Shown: positions 9,235-18,277, numbered from the stretch's first letter. The stretch is 42,147 bases of DNA from Candidatus Latescibacterota bacterium (GCA_012270975.1 JAAXHH010000048.1:1-42147), one strand, 5' to 3'. The notes: generated by a model not told the origin, from the sequence alone. Made by a program: numbers and translations.

Positions 9235-11745
9235 ATGATCCCGGATAAGTCCTTCATATCGCGCGTCCTGCGCGGCAGGCCGTACCTGGCCGCGACCGCG
9301 GTCCCGACGATAGCCGCAGTGGCCATGACGCAGATGCCTCTGGTGGATGATCTCGGATTCGAGTTCGCTTTCCTGACCGCCTTCATTGCTACCTTTGCCG
9401 TAGGCCTGATGACAGTTTATCTCGTCGCCGGGTGGCGGTCGGATCGCGGGCAGCACCCCCATGGGCAGCACCCCCGCGGGCAGCACCCCCGCGGGCAGCA
9501 CACCCGCATGCAGCACACCCGTCTGTCGGCAATGCTTGCCCTGCTCTTCGGCCTTTCTCTTTCGACGCTCCTGCTGCCGCTGGCCGTGATCTATGTCAAA
9601 AGCTGGATCAGCGGTTTCTGCAACGTGCCCGAAGGTCTTGCGTTCTACCTGCTGCTCCCCGGCATAAGCGTCCTGTGGTCTACCGCCGTCGCGCTGGTAT
9701 GCGTGCTGGCTGTGGAACGAAGACTGCACGCTTCACTGCTTTTTCTGGGTATCATGTTCATATCGATCGGCATCAGCCTATATCGCCTAGCGACCCAGCC
9801 GCCCGTATTCGTGTACAATCCGATCATCGGGTACTTCCCCGGACCGATCTACGATGAAGTCGTGGTCATTACCACGACGCTGCTCACGGCGCGGGCCATC
9901 GTGCTCGTCAGCGTGCTGGCGATGGCCGCCGGCCTGTACCTCTGTTTCGACCCGTCGACCTGGAAGCTCCGTCCCGCGCGGCTTCTGCCGTTCCGCGGCG
10001 AAAAATCGGAAGGTGGGAGCGCCTCGCCCGCCGAGAGCGCCACGTCCGCCGAAGGCGCCACGCCCGCTGAGAGCGCCTCGCTCCCCAAACCCTCCTCGCC
10101 CGCCTCGTCCGCCATGGCCATGCGGGTATTGTTCCTGGCGTCCCTGGCCGTGCTGGCCGCGGCCTACGTCTACCGGACGCCACTGGGCATCGTGATCGAC
10201 CGCGAGCATATCCAGCAGACCCTGGGCGGCCACCGGCAGACTGCCCACTTCGACATCTACTACGATCTGAACACCATTTCGGCCTGGAACATCGATCTCA
10301 TCGCCCGGGAGCACGAATATCAACTCGCCCGGGTCATAGACTACCTGGACGTGCCGCCTCCGTCGACGCGCATCGCCTCGTACATCTATGCCCACGCGGA
10401 CCAGAAGAAACGGCTCATGGGTGCGCGGCATACGTCCATTGAACGCCCCGGGGCGGATGAAATGCATCTCAACAACGCGTCGTTTCCCCATCCCGTGCTG
10501 AAACATGAACTGGTGCATGTCGTGTCCGCCGCTTTCGGGAACTCACTGTACGGCGGCAGCTACTGGATCGGATTCCACGAAGGCCTGGCCGAGGCGGTGG
10601 ACTGGCAGGACGCCCCCATGAACCCCCACGAGTGGAGCCGCGCCATGCGCGAACTCGGCTTTGCGCCGCCCCTCGAGAACCTGCTGAGCATGACCGGATT
10701 CTGGACGGCCGCGTCCTCGCGCAGTTATACGCTCTGCGGATCTTTCGTGCGCTTCCTGATCGAACGCCATGGCCTGCCCGCGTTCAAGAAGGCCTTTCCC
10801 GACGGCGCCGTGGAGGAGGCCTACGGCCGGACTACGGCGGAACTGATCGCCGAGTGGGAAGTCTTCGTGGATGGCATTCAATTGCGGGAAGACCAGCTCC
10901 GCATCGCCCGCCAGCGGTTTATTCGACCCGCCATTTTCAGACGGCACTGTCCCCACGAGGTGGCCGCTCTGAACGACCGGGCCTGGCAGGCCTACAATGC
11001 ACGCCGGTATTCGGACGCCGTGCGCGATTTCGACCGCGTGCTCGAGCTGGAGCCTGAGAATCCATCGGCCCTGAGGGGGCTGCTTTACGGGACCTATCGT
11101 TTGGAGGAATACGAACGGACCGAGTCGGCCGCCCTGCTGATCAAGCGTCCGGACCAGACCGTCGGGCTGCTGGCGGATGCCCACCTGGTCCGTGGCGATT
11201 CGGCCTGGAAGACGGGAAGGATCGACGATGCCAGGCGCAGTTACGAAGCGGTCGTGGACCTGCAGGCTTCGGACGCCATGTCGCGCGCCGCGTCCCTCCG
11301 GTTGGAGGTGCTCGACCGGGAGCCGATCCGGGATGCGGTCATGGCCTACTTGACCGCCGCGATCGGCCACTGGAGCCTGATCCTGTCCATCCGGGACGCG
11401 GGCGACCTCGCGCCCGACTACGGAGCGGGCCACTACCTCATCGGCCGCTGGCTGTTCCTCTCCGGATCCTATGAGCAGGCGTTGAAGTACCTGTCGAAAG
11501 CGGATGCGCTCGGACTCACGGACGAACTCGTGCGACAGGAAAACCTGCGTCTGGAAGCCATGGCTCATTTCTATCTGGAAGATTACGAGCAATCGGCCGA
11601 GACCTTCGGACGCCTGGCGGCGGTGGCCGGCTCAGGCGGCGCGGCCAGGTCGGCGGAGGCCTGGTTGGACCGGTGCCGGTGGTACCAGGAGACGGACTCG
11701 GAAGCTTCAAGCGTTGAAGCCGAAGCGGAAGTGCTCGATCGTTGA
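9235..11745 (+). CDS. Multi-pass membrane protein with gluzincin-like protease domain and TPRs
   Basis: An 836-residue protein in three parts. About six or seven membrane segments lie in residues 20-240 and another at about 296-312. An extracytoplasmic peptidase_MA-like domain follows, with HELVH at 424-428 and a downstream glutamate in HEGLAEA (E449), the HExxH-x20-E pattern of gluzincins. Tetratricopeptide-like repeats fill about 570-820 (for example AYNARRYSDAVRDFDRVLELEPENPSAL). A cell-surface or periplasmic zinc protease is inferred; the substrate is unknown. Two low-complexity inserts are coded by tandem DNA repeats: a His-rich loop (74-96) and an Ala/Ser/Glu linker (262-285). The ATG at 9235 lacks a strong Shine-Dalgarno. 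The 3' end carries further repeats around the stop codon. Confidence 0.8.
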   Translation: MIPDKSFISRVLRGRPYLAATAVPTIAAVAMTQMPLVDDLGFEFAFLTAFIATFAVGLMTVYLVAGWRSDRGQHPHGQHPRGQHPRGQHTRMQHTRLSAMLALLFGLSLSTLLLPLAVIYVKSWISGFCNVPEGLAFYLLLPGISVLWSTAVALVCVLAVERRLHASLLFLGIMFISIGISLYRLATQPPVFVYNPIIGYFPGPIYDEVVVITTTLLTARAIVLVSVLAMAAGLYLCFDPSTWKLRPARLLPFRGEKSEGGSASPAESATSAEGATPAESASLPKPSSPASSAMAMRVLFLASLAVLAAAYVYRTPLGIVIDREHIQQTLGGHRQTAHFDIYYDLNTISAWNIDLIAREHEYQLARVIDYLDVPPPSTRIASYIYAHADQKKRLMGARHTSIERPGADEMHLNNASFPHPVLKHELVHVVSAAFGNSLYGGSYWIGFHEGLAEAVDWQDAPMNPHEWSRAMRELGFAPPLENLLSMTGFWTAASSRSYTLCGSFVRFLIERHGLPAFKKAFPDGAVEEAYGRTTAELIAEWEVFVDGIQLREDQLRIARQRFIRPAIFRRHCPHEVAALNDRAWQAYNARRYSDAVRDFDRVLELEPENPSALRGLLYGTYRLEEYERTESAALLIKRPDQTVGLLADAHLVRGDSAWKTGRIDDARRSYEAVVDLQASDAMSRAASLRLEVLDREPIRDAVMAYLTAAIGHWSLILSIRDAGDLAPDYGAGHYLIGRWLFLSGSYEQALKYLSKADALGLTDELVRQENLRLEAMAHFYLEDYEQSAETFGRLAAVAGSGGAARSAEAWLDRCRWYQETDSEASSVEAEAEVLDR
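9448..9522 (+). repeat. Five in-frame 15-bp repeats coding (GQHPR)n
   Basis: Five consecutive 15-bp units of the type GGGCAGCACCCCCGC start at 9448, 9463, 9478, 9493 and 9508. They encode GQHPH, GQHPR, GQHPR, GQHTR and MQHTR in a loop between membrane segments. Units 2 and 3 are identical, which points to recent slippage or unequal crossover. One histidine per unit raises the possibility of metal binding. Confidence 0.9.
10018..10089 (+). repeat. Four in-frame 18-bp repeats coding an Ala/Ser/Glu linker
   Basis: Units of 18 bp at 10018, 10036, 10054 and 10072 encode SASPAE, SATSAE, GATPAE and SASLPK. They form a flexible hydrophilic linker just before the last membrane segment of the protease gene. 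Confidence 0.8.
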
Positions 11746-11770
11746 AGATTGAAGTGCACAATCGTTGAAG
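11712..11770. repeat. Degenerate repeats spanning the protease gene stop codon
   Basis: CGTTGAAG recurs at 11712, 11740 and 11763 with related flanks (GAAGYGGAAG-type sequence). The second copy contains the TGA stop at 11743-11745, and the third is already non-coding. The remaining bases to 11822 show no ORF or clear terminator. Confidence 0.6.
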
Positions 11771-11822
11771 CGGAATCGGAAGCGCAAATCAGTCGAGGCG
11801 GGCGTCGCGGTACGGCGCCGGT

Positions 11823-12341
11823 CTACCATCCCGATATGGACTGGTTCAGGATCTCCTCCGCCATCTTGTCGATCGCGGTTTCGATGGCCGGCTCCCGGTC
11901 GGTTTCCGTACCCGTATCTATCGCGTAGTCGCCAAAGGCCCGCAGCTGCCTTTCCTCCCAGATCACTTCCTTCTTGTCCACGGTTTCAAATCGGACGTCC
12001 ACCACGATCCAGAGGCGGACTTCCTGGGCTGTCGTTCCCTGGGAGAATGCCACGGACTCCTCCTGTATATCGGTGATCACCCCGATGATGGCCGCGTCCG
12101 CCTGCCGGATGCCCACGATCCGGTATTCGCCGTTGGTGAGAAACTGCTCGATGACGGTATCGGTCAGGGTCTCCTCGATACCGGGCTCCACGGTGGTGTT
12201 CTCGAAGAGCGGTATGACGATATCGCGAATGTCCCCGGAACGCGATCCCTGGGAGGTGGAATAGTAGCACGCCGAAAACGCCATGAAGACGCAAAGGAAA
12301 TAGATCAGTAAGATGACGGGGTTGTGCCGTTGTCTGATCAT
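11823..12341 (-). CDS. lptE: LptE-like outer-membrane lipoprotein
   Basis: A 172-residue lipoprotein: a short basic N-terminus, a hydrophobic segment, and a lipobox-like FSAC with Cys25. The mature part has the LptE/RlpB pattern: an early IVIPLFENTTVEPGIEETLTD stretch, the I(T)NGEYRIV region and beta-strands with VRLWIVVDVRFETVD. LptE plugs the LptD barrel and helps place LPS in the outer leaflet. A GGGAGAA box precedes the ATG at 12341. It is the last gene of a minus-strand operon after the SpoIID-like gene (67-base gap). The lptD gene is not in the window, so the name rests on fold-level resemblance only. Confidence 0.7.
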   Translation of the reverse strand: MIRQRHNPVILLIYFLCVFMAFSACYYSTSQGSRSGDIRDIVIPLFENTTVEPGIEETLTDTVIEQFLTNGEYRIVGIRQADAAIIGVITDIQEESVAFSQGTTAQEVRLWIVVDVRFETVDKKEVIWEERQLRAFGDYAIDTGTETDREPAIETAIDKMAEEILNQSISGW

Positions 12342-12408
12342 GTCGTTCTCCCGGATGACCGCGGCTCAGTCTCGAACGCGGCTCCTCCGCGCTCCAGTGC
12401 CGCCCCAA

Positions 12409-13764
12409 TCAATTGTACACGCGTTTCAGATCGATGCCGCGGTAGTAATGCTTCAGGATCCTGTCGTACTTGTACCCCTGGCCGGCCATCCCGATGGCGC
12501 CCATCTGGCACATGCCGATGCCGTGGCCGTACCCGCCGCCTTCCGCCACGACGGTGTTGGTCCTGAACTTCAGGTCGAATTTCGTGCTGCGGAGCATCGG
12601 CTGGCCCCGGACGGGCCGCCGTAACGCGGAACGTATCTGGGCGCCGCGCAGCGTCGTCGTACCGTGATTCGATTTGATCTCGAGCAGTTGAACGCGTCCG
12701 GTTGGAGATCGACTTTTAATGGATATATCGCGAAGAGAAAACTCACCCCTCTTGCGTGGATCCAGGCCGGAAAGCCTCGTCGCCAGGATGTTCTCCAGTG
12801 TATTCTTGTTCCATTCCACGCGCCATGTATAGACCGGAGAATGGCTGCAGAAGTCGCCGCTTCCGCGGTCCCGGTCCCGCACGGAGCGCAGGTACGGAAT
12901 GGGCTTGCCCCCCCAGGCTTCCTCGATGGATTCGGTTTCGCCCGCGCAGGTCGAGGAGTACTGGGCGGCGATCGGTGTGCCACCGTAGGTAGCGATCATG
13001 CCGCGGGTTTCCGAAATCGCCCGGTCGGCGACGGACCATTCCGCGCTGTAACCGCGGTATACCTGGTCGGCCACGGTACTGTACAGGTCGAATCCAAGGG
13101 CTTTGCGTCTGCCCAGGTTCGACACGGTGTATGTCCGGGCCGCTACGGCCTGGGCCTTTAACGCCTCGATGCGGTCTTCCTTAAGCTTGCCGATTTCCGG
13201 GGGGACGACCCCGCGCAGGTAGTTCTCCACGTCGAGGATATTCACGACGGTCAGCTTGCCGTTCTTGTTCGAAATCACCTCCATCGATCCGCGGTACTCC
13301 CGGTCCGCGGCTCTGATACGTCCTTCCCGCGCGAGCGGGTTTACGTGGATCGGACCGGTATACAGCCCCTGGGCCCCGCCGCCCGGAGCGGACACGTCGA
13401 TCCACGCGCCTTTCGCTTGCATTTTCCAGATCTGCCCGGAAGACGATGTGCCGATCACTTCGCCGCTCGCCCGGTCCACGACCCTGAAGCGGCCTGTTCC
13501 GGTCAGGCTTGCCGAGTCCCGGTTCACCAGCAAGCCGATCCTGATCATGGGGAGCTGCCCGGGCTTGAACGCCCCCGTTGGTGGAGCGGTTTCGGAAGGG
13601 GCTGGTCGTGCGGTGCGAACGGACGGTAGCGGCCTGCCGGCACAGCCCAGGATCATGAGGATCAATACAAGAACAGGAAACCACGCGGCTCCCCCGAAGA
13701 TCCGTACCGGGATGTCGGGAAATTGGATTTCGCAGTTTCTCTTATGGGTTACGCGTGAGAGCAT
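12409..13764 (-). CDS. SpoIID/LytB-domain lipoprotein, probable lytic transglycosylase
   Basis: A 451-residue protein with an N-terminal hydrophobic segment ending in ILGC (Cys41), a good lipobox. The SpoIID/LytB domain occupies about 165-440. The proposed catalytic glutamate is E190 in RGVVPPEIG, followed by the hallmark ALKAQAVAARTY and, further on, STCAGETESIEEAWGG and GYGHGIGMCQMGA. SpoIID cleaves glycan strands lacking stem peptides, leaving 1,6-anhydro-MurNAc ends. In diderms such proteins are thought to remodel the wall. It lies 41 bases after anmK, whose product phosphorylates exactly that anhydro sugar, and before an lptE-like gene. Confidence 0.87.
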   Translation of the reverse strand: MLSRVTHKRNCEIQFPDIPVRIFGGAAWFPVLVLILMILGCAGRPLPSVRTARPAPSETAPPTGAFKPGQLPMIRIGLLVNRDSASLTGTGRFRVVDRASGEVIGTSSSGQIWKMQAKGAWIDVSAPGGGAQGLYTGPIHVNPLAREGRIRAADREYRGSMEVISNKNGKLTVVNILDVENYLRGVVPPEIGKLKEDRIEALKAQAVAARTYTVSNLGRRKALGFDLYSTVADQVYRGYSAEWSVADRAISETRGMIATYGGTPIAAQYSSTCAGETESIEEAWGGKPIPYLRSVRDRDRGSGDFCSHSPVYTWRVEWNKNTLENILATRLSGLDPRKRGEFSLRDISIKSRSPTGRVQLLEIKSNHGTTTLRGAQIRSALRRPVRGQPMLRSTKFDLKFRTNTVVAEGGGYGHGIGMCQMGAIGMAGQGYKYDRILKHYYRGIDLKRVYN

Positions 13765-13805
13765 CGCAGGTTTACCGCTCCAATCTCAATCAGCCGGGCA
13801 GGCAA

Positions 13806-14993
13806 TCAGCCGGGCAGGCATATTTTCCCCAGCACCGCCGGCCGGTCCGCTCCCGTGGCCCCCGGCAGACTGCCTGGCCGGGCCCGGACGGTCTGGTGGG
13901 CGAGGATGGCAAAAGCCACGGCTTCCTTGGCGTCCGACGAAATGCCGTGATCGTCCGATGTCGTCACCGCGACGGGAGACAGGACCCGGGCGAGTCGCTC
14001 GAGCAGGAACGCGTTCTTTGCGCCGCCCCCACTCGCGATCATTTCGTCCAGGTGCGTGACGACGGGTTCGACGAACCGGCGGCATGCGTCCTTTATGGAA
14101 CGAACGGTGATTTCCGTGGCGGTCGCAAGCAGATCTTCGGCCGTGAGCCCGGCCTCCCGGCCCTCACGGATCAGGGCCTCCGCAATGCGGACGCCGAACA
14201 ACTCCCTGCCGGTCGACTTGGGCGGTGGCCGCTCGAAGTAGGGCATGGCCAGCACGCCTGCCACCAGGTTTTCAGAGGGCTTGCCACGGCGCGCCCCCCC
14301 GCCTTCCGGGTCCATGGCCTGCCCCGTCTCCGACAGGGCGATGGCGTCGATTAGCATGTTGGCCGGGCCCGTATCGAACGCCATGACGTCCGAGGGGTCC
14401 GGATCCGCGGGCAGCACCGTGAGGTTCGCGATGCCCCCCAGGTTCAGCAGACCCCGGGCCCTGGTGGCGTGCCTGAAGAGCAGGTAGTCCACGTAGGGTA
14501 CGAGCGGGGCGCCCTGGCCGCCCCGGGCCACGTCAGCAGTGCGGAAATCGCCGACCGTCACGACACCGGTGCGCTGTGCGATCACCGAAGGATCGCCGAT
14601 CTGCAGCGTCGCTCCTGTTTCCACGCCGAAGCGGGCTGCCCGTTCGGGGAGATGGTGAACTGTCTGGCCATGGGAACCGATCAGATCGACCTCCGCCATG
14701 GATATTCCACCCGATTCCGCCGCGGAAATGGCCACCCTGGCAAAAAGCTCGCCCAGTTCGAAATGCAGCCGGCCGAGTTCGTCGATTCTGCCGGTCTCCG
14801 GATCGGAGACCTCCATCACCCGGTCGCGCAGGCCGGCCGGAAAGGCTACCGTATCGAAACCGAGCACGTCCAGGAAGAGTTCATCGTCCTCTTCGCGCAA
14901 GTGTATCAGGGCGGCGTCGATCCCGTCGGCGGACGTTCCCGACATCAGCCCGATGATCCGGCGGTCCTGGGCGTTCTGGAATCCTGATAACAC
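13806..14993 (-). CDS. anmK: Anhydro-N-acetylmuramic acid kinase
   Basis: A 395-residue AnmK-family kinase. The diagnostic N-terminal GLMSGTSADGIDAALI is present, then DLIGSHGQTVHHLPE, NLGGIANLTVLP and FDTGPANMLIDA, and a GGGAKNAFLLERL nucleotide-site motif near the end. AnmK hydrolyses and phosphorylates 1,6-anhydro-MurNAc to MurNAc-6-phosphate in wall recycling. The GTG at 14993 is the only start close to the conserved N-terminus, with a weak ribosome-binding site. It is first in the anmK - spoIID-like - lptE-like operon. No murQ etherase is visible in the window. Confidence 0.93.
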   Translation of the reverse strand: MLSGFQNAQDRRIIGLMSGTSADGIDAALIHLREEDDELFLDVLGFDTVAFPAGLRDRVMEVSDPETGRIDELGRLHFELGELFARVAISAAESGGISMAEVDLIGSHGQTVHHLPERAARFGVETGATLQIGDPSVIAQRTGVVTVGDFRTADVARGGQGAPLVPYVDYLLFRHATRARGLLNLGGIANLTVLPADPDPSDVMAFDTGPANMLIDAIALSETGQAMDPEGGGARRGKPSENLVAGVLAMPYFERPPPKSTGRELFGVRIAEALIREGREAGLTAEDLLATATEITVRSIKDACRRFVEPVVTHLDEMIASGGGAKNAFLLERLARVLSPVAVTTSDDHGISSDAKEAVAFAILAHQTVRARPGSLPGATGADRPAVLGKICLPG

Positions 14994-15208
14994 GACAGTT
15001 TGCCTCGCGCGGCTGCCTCGGTCATTGCTCGTCCATTCATCCCGATCGCCGAATTCGCTGCTGAAATATGCCCCGCCGCCCGTCCGATGTCAAGCCGGTT
15101 GGCCCAGGTCCGCACGCGATCCGCAACGGCGCTCGCCAAGCCGATCGGCGCGATTCGCAACGGCGCCCGGACCACTCCGGGCATTCGAAAAATCCGTTGC
15201 CAATTCAT
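14945..15208 (-). CDS. Doubtful small ORF overlapping the anmK start
   Basis: An 87-codon frame begins with ATG at 15208 and overlaps the first 49 bases of anmK in another frame. A perfect minus-strand TATAAT lies at 15220-15225, which would place the transcript start only a few bases before the ATG, so the message could be leaderless. Codon use looks coding-like in the first half and poor in the second. I recognise no family. The otherwise empty 14994-15317 spacer is better explained as an untranslated divergent promoter region. Confidence 0.2.
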   Translation of the reverse strand: MNWQRIFRMPGVVRAPLRIAPIGLASAVADRVRTWANRLDIGRAAGHISAANSAIGMNGRAMTEAAARGKLSCYQDSRTPRTAGSSG

Positions 15209-15219
15209 GCCTTTATCGT

Positions 15220-15225
15220 ATTATA
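15220..15225 (-). promoter_or_regulatory. Possible -10 element for the anmK operon
   Basis: TATAAT reads on the minus strand at 15220-15225. The best spaced -35 (TTCGGG, 17-base spacer) is weak. It lies about 230 bases before the anmK start, in the 324-base spacer between anmK and the NHL gene. Confidence 0.3.
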
Positions 15226-15317
15226 GCCGGTAAACGCACATCCCCGAATTGTTTCCGGTTCTGCCTGCGCAAGGTCGATACCATGTTCTGCTGTCAAGCG
15301 AAACGAGGAGGATACTC

Positions 15318-16358
15318 ATGACACATCTAACAAGGTTCCGGTGGATCGTCTATGCGGCTGCCGTCGCGCTGATCACCCAGTTCCAGGGTTCCGCGCTGGC
15401 CCAGAACCACGCCCCTAATCCATACACCGAGGTAGAAGGCATATGGGGCAAGCTGGGCGGGGACAGGACCTGGGGCTCAACGAGCGCGGTCTTCCCGGCC
15501 CAGGACGGCAGCGGGAATATCTGGGTCGCGGAGAGATGCGGCCAGAACTCCTGCGTCGGCAGGGAAGACGTGCCGCCGATCCTGCTCTTCGACAGCGACG
15601 GCAACCTGCTGAAAAGCTTCGGTGCGGGCATGTTCGTCTGGCCCCACGGCATCTTCGTGGATTCGGAGAACAACGTCTGGGTGACGGACGCCCGGGGCGG
15701 TGTAGGCATCGGCCATCAGGTACACAAGTTCAGCGAGGATGGGGAGCTGCTGATGAGCCTGGGTATCGCCGGAGTCGCGGGCGAAGGGGACGGCATCTTC
15801 AACCAGCCCTCCGACGTCTTGGTGGCGCCTGACGGCAGCATATTCGTGGCGGACGGTCACGGTTCCCGCGGCAACAACCGCATCGTCAAGCTGGCGCCGA
15901 ACGGATCGTTCATCAAGGCCTGGGGCGAGACCGGCCAGGCTGCCGGCCAGTTCCGGGATCCCCACGCTTTGGCCATGGACTCCCAGGGCCGGCTGTTCGT
16001 CGGCGACCGGGGAAACGCCCGGCTCCAGATCTTCGACCAGGAAGGCGAATACATCGCCACCTGGACCCAGTTCGGCCGGCCGAGCGGCCTTTTCATCGAT
16101 GCCAACGACGTGCTCTACAGCGCCGACTCCGAGTCGAACGCGACCTGGGGAGCCAATCCCGGCTGGAAGCGGGGCATCCGCATCGGCAGCATTAAGGACG
16201 GCGGTTTCGTGTCGGCCTTCATCCCCGACCCCGTGGTGGACGCCGATAACGCCGGGACGACCGGCGCGGAAGGCGTCGCCGTGGATGCCATGGGCAACGT
16301 GTACGGCGCGGAGGTCGGACCCCGCATGTTGCGGAAGTATCTCATCTCCGGGAAATAG
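15318..16358 (+). CDS. Secreted NHL-repeat six-bladed beta-propeller protein
   Basis: The start is 15318, after GAGGAGGA at about 15306-15313, rather than the TTG at 15249. It yields a signal peptide (MTHLTRFRW, hydrophobic core, GSALAQ). The mature protein of about 317 residues has repeated NHL blades: WPHGIFVDSENNVWVTD, QPSDVLVAPDGSIFVADGHG, DPHALAMDSQGRLFVGDRGNARLQIFD and AEGVAVDAMGNVYGAEV. It resembles peptidyl-alpha-hydroxyglycine lyase-like propellers, common in marine bacteria, whose bacterial function is mostly unknown. A cysteine pair (CGQNSC) lies in the first blade. It is a single gene ended by a strong terminator at 16419. Confidence 0.85.
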   Translation: MTHLTRFRWIVYAAAVALITQFQGSALAQNHAPNPYTEVEGIWGKLGGDRTWGSTSAVFPAQDGSGNIWVAERCGQNSCVGREDVPPILLFDSDGNLLKSFGAGMFVWPHGIFVDSENNVWVTDARGGVGIGHQVHKFSEDGELLMSLGIAGVAGEGDGIFNQPSDVLVAPDGSIFVADGHGSRGNNRIVKLAPNGSFIKAWGETGQAAGQFRDPHALAMDSQGRLFVGDRGNARLQIFDQEGEYIATWTQFGRPSGLFIDANDVLYSADSESNATWGANPGWKRGIRIGSIKDGGFVSAFIPDPVVDADNAGTTGAEGVAVDAMGNVYGAEVGPRMLRKYLISGK

Positions 16359-16418
16359 GCGATTGCCGTTTGGGCGGCTGCCGATGGGTCTGCGCGGCCG
16401 TGTGGATCCGATCCAAAC

Positions 16419-16469
16419 CAAAAGGCGCGGTAAGTGGGCCGATACAGATCCCGCGGACCGCGCCTTTTG
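16419..16469. terminator. Bidirectional Rho-independent terminator
   Basis: CAAAAGGCGCGGT (16419-16431) is perfectly complementary to ACCGCGCCTTTTG (16457-16469). The 13-bp stem has a GC core, A and T tracts at its base on either strand, and a 25-base loop. It sits between the convergent NHL and Rieske genes and can serve both. Confidence 0.85.
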
Positions 16470-16507
16470 CTGTTTCCTATTGCCGTGTCCTCGTGTCGCG
16501 CGGCTGG

Positions 16508-18277
16508 CTATTCCTCCTCGTAAATCGCCTCGCCGCGGCTTAGCCTAAGCGCGATCTGCGCGGTCTGGTTGAGTGCCCGCTGCGTGGGGGCGTGGGCGGC
16601 GAGATACCGGGCCGTGGCGATCAGCACGTGGTCGGCCTCGGCGCGTCCCTTCAGTTCCTCGTACTGGCGAATGCCTGCCTCAAGCATCTGGAAGCTGTGG
16701 AACTCGGCATCCTCCCGCAACAGCGAGATCGCAAGCGTGCGGAACAGCCGGTCCACCGGGTGCCTGTCGGCCAGGTAGCGATAGACCAGCCTGGCGGCCG
16801 GTTCCACCTGCTGCTGCGTATCCAGTTCGGTGAGAAACGCGTCGAGTATCTCGTCGGTCTCACCGGCCAGGCCGGCCGTGGCCTTCTCATCCGGCAACCG
16901 CGCGGGCGGCACGTTGAGAAAGCGGTCCAGGTACACGGCCATGGCGCCGTGGAAGACGCCGCGGATCAGTTCCGGCGAACCCGTCCGCTTCAGGGCCTGG
17001 TGCAGGGCGTTCGCGTAGGTGAAGGTGTGCAGCACCGTGATCCAGTCGTTGAACTCGTTCTGCGTGTGGAAACGGGCGATACGCAGCGCGGCGGCATAGG
17101 TGACCGCCTGGCTGAGCTGCAGCGGCGTTACGCCTTCGCGCAGGCGGTTCAGCATGGTGTCCACCGTGGCCTGCGGGTCCTCCCCGAGGATCACTTCGGC
17201 CAGCTCGCCTGGACCTTCCCAGGCGTGCCCGTTCGACGTCGATGCCAGTGCGCTGGGCAAGGAGGCGTTGGCTTCGCGCAGGATGGCCGCCAGGTCGACG
17301 GGATGGCGCCAGGCGTTTCGCTCCTCGCTGCGCGCCGCCGCGCACAACTGACCGACCAAGCTGGGCAACACTTCATCGGCGTGCTCCCAGCCAATGTGGT
17401 CCAGCAGCTCCGAGGCCTTGTTGATGAAATCCGCGACGTGGCCGCCATCCAGGAACACGTGGTCCGTGGCGGCAGACATCATCATGTCGACCAGGATCGG
17501 TGGTTCGCAGCCCATGGACGCGGCGGTGAGCAGGCAGCGCGTGGCGCCGTCCGTATCGCGCACCTCCACGAAACGGCGGAACCAGCGCTTCAGCTGTTCG
17601 ATCGACAGGTTTTCGGTGTCCAGCGGCTGCAGGTCGAATCTCGGCGGCTCCCCGTTGCTGTCGCGGGCCACGTGCGTCAGTCCCTGGTAAAGCGGTAGGA
17701 TCTGCTCGTCCTTCGGCAGGTATTCGCACAGGTTGGTCATGGCGGTCAGTATGGTCAGGCCGGATCCCCATCCGGACGAACGGTATCGCACCCCGTACCG
17801 GCCGCCGGTCTCGGCGATATCCTTGAAGGACACGCCTGATTTCAGCAGGGCGATGACCGCCTTGGCGTTGACCAGCGAGATGTTCTGTTCCAGGCCCTCC
17901 CTGAGGCGGTTGCGCCAGTATTCCGCGTCGCCGGACCGGTCCCGCGAACCCGATACCCACACGTCGCCGTTCCGTATCTCCACCGCGAACACGGGCACAT
18001 CGTCGGCGAAGAGATCGAAAGTGCAACCGCTCTCCAGGTCGAAGTCCGCGTGGTGCCAGTGACAGGTCAGGATGCCGTCCTTGATCGTGCCCCGGTGCAG
18101 CGGGAAGCCCATGTGGGGACAGCGGTTGTCCACGGCGTGGACCTGGCCGTCGCCGTGGTGGAAAACGGCGATCGGCCCGTCGTTTCCGCTGACGACGATG
18201 CTCCCCTTTTCCTTCAGTTCGTCCACCGAAGCGACCCGGATCGGGTCGCGCAAGGCCGTCTTCGAGGTGCCGTTCAT
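16508..18277 (-). CDS. Rieske [2Fe-2S] protein with large helical C-terminal domain
   Basis: Starting at the ATG at 18277 (GAGGAG upstream; the open frame runs back to 18370), the protein has 590 residues. Residues 12-110 form a Rieske domain with CPH (53-55) and CHWH (72-75), the two Cys and two His that bind the cluster. The remaining about 480 residues are helical and histidine-rich (TDHVFLDGGHVADF, LDHIGWEH, HTFTYANALHQ, VFHGAMAVYLDRFLN). They recall a domain often found fused to Rieske domains in bacteria, with no function I can name. There is no aromatic-ring-hydroxylase iron motif of the usual form. The gene is divergent from a SufR-like Fe-S regulator, which suggests control by Fe-S status. 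Confidence 0.85.
   Translation of the reverse strand: MNGTSKTALRDPIRVASVDELKEKGSIVVSGNDGPIAVFHHGDGQVHAVDNRCPHMGFPLHRGTIKDGILTCHWHHADFDLESGCTFDLFADDVPVFAVEIRNGDVWVSGSRDRSGDAEYWRNRLREGLEQNISLVNAKAVIALLKSGVSFKDIAETGGRYGVRYRSSGWGSGLTILTAMTNLCEYLPKDEQILPLYQGLTHVARDSNGEPPRFDLQPLDTENLSIEQLKRWFRRFVEVRDTDGATRCLLTAASMGCEPPILVDMMMSAATDHVFLDGGHVADFINKASELLDHIGWEHADEVLPSLVGQLCAAARSEERNAWRHPVDLAAILREANASLPSALASTSNGHAWEGPGELAEVILGEDPQATVDTMLNRLREGVTPLQLSQAVTYAAALRIARFHTQNEFNDWITVLHTFTYANALHQALKRTGSPELIRGVFHGAMAVYLDRFLNVPPARLPDEKATAGLAGETDEILDAFLTELDTQQQVEPAARLVYRYLADRHPVDRLFRTLAISLLREDAEFHSFQMLEAGIRQYEELKGRAEADHVLIATARYLAAHAPTQRALNQTAQIALRLSRGEAIYEEE

Noticed and set aside
16592..17698. 368-codon plus-strand frame inside the Rieske gene
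   Set aside because: Antisense shadow; codon pattern and motifs support only the minus frame.
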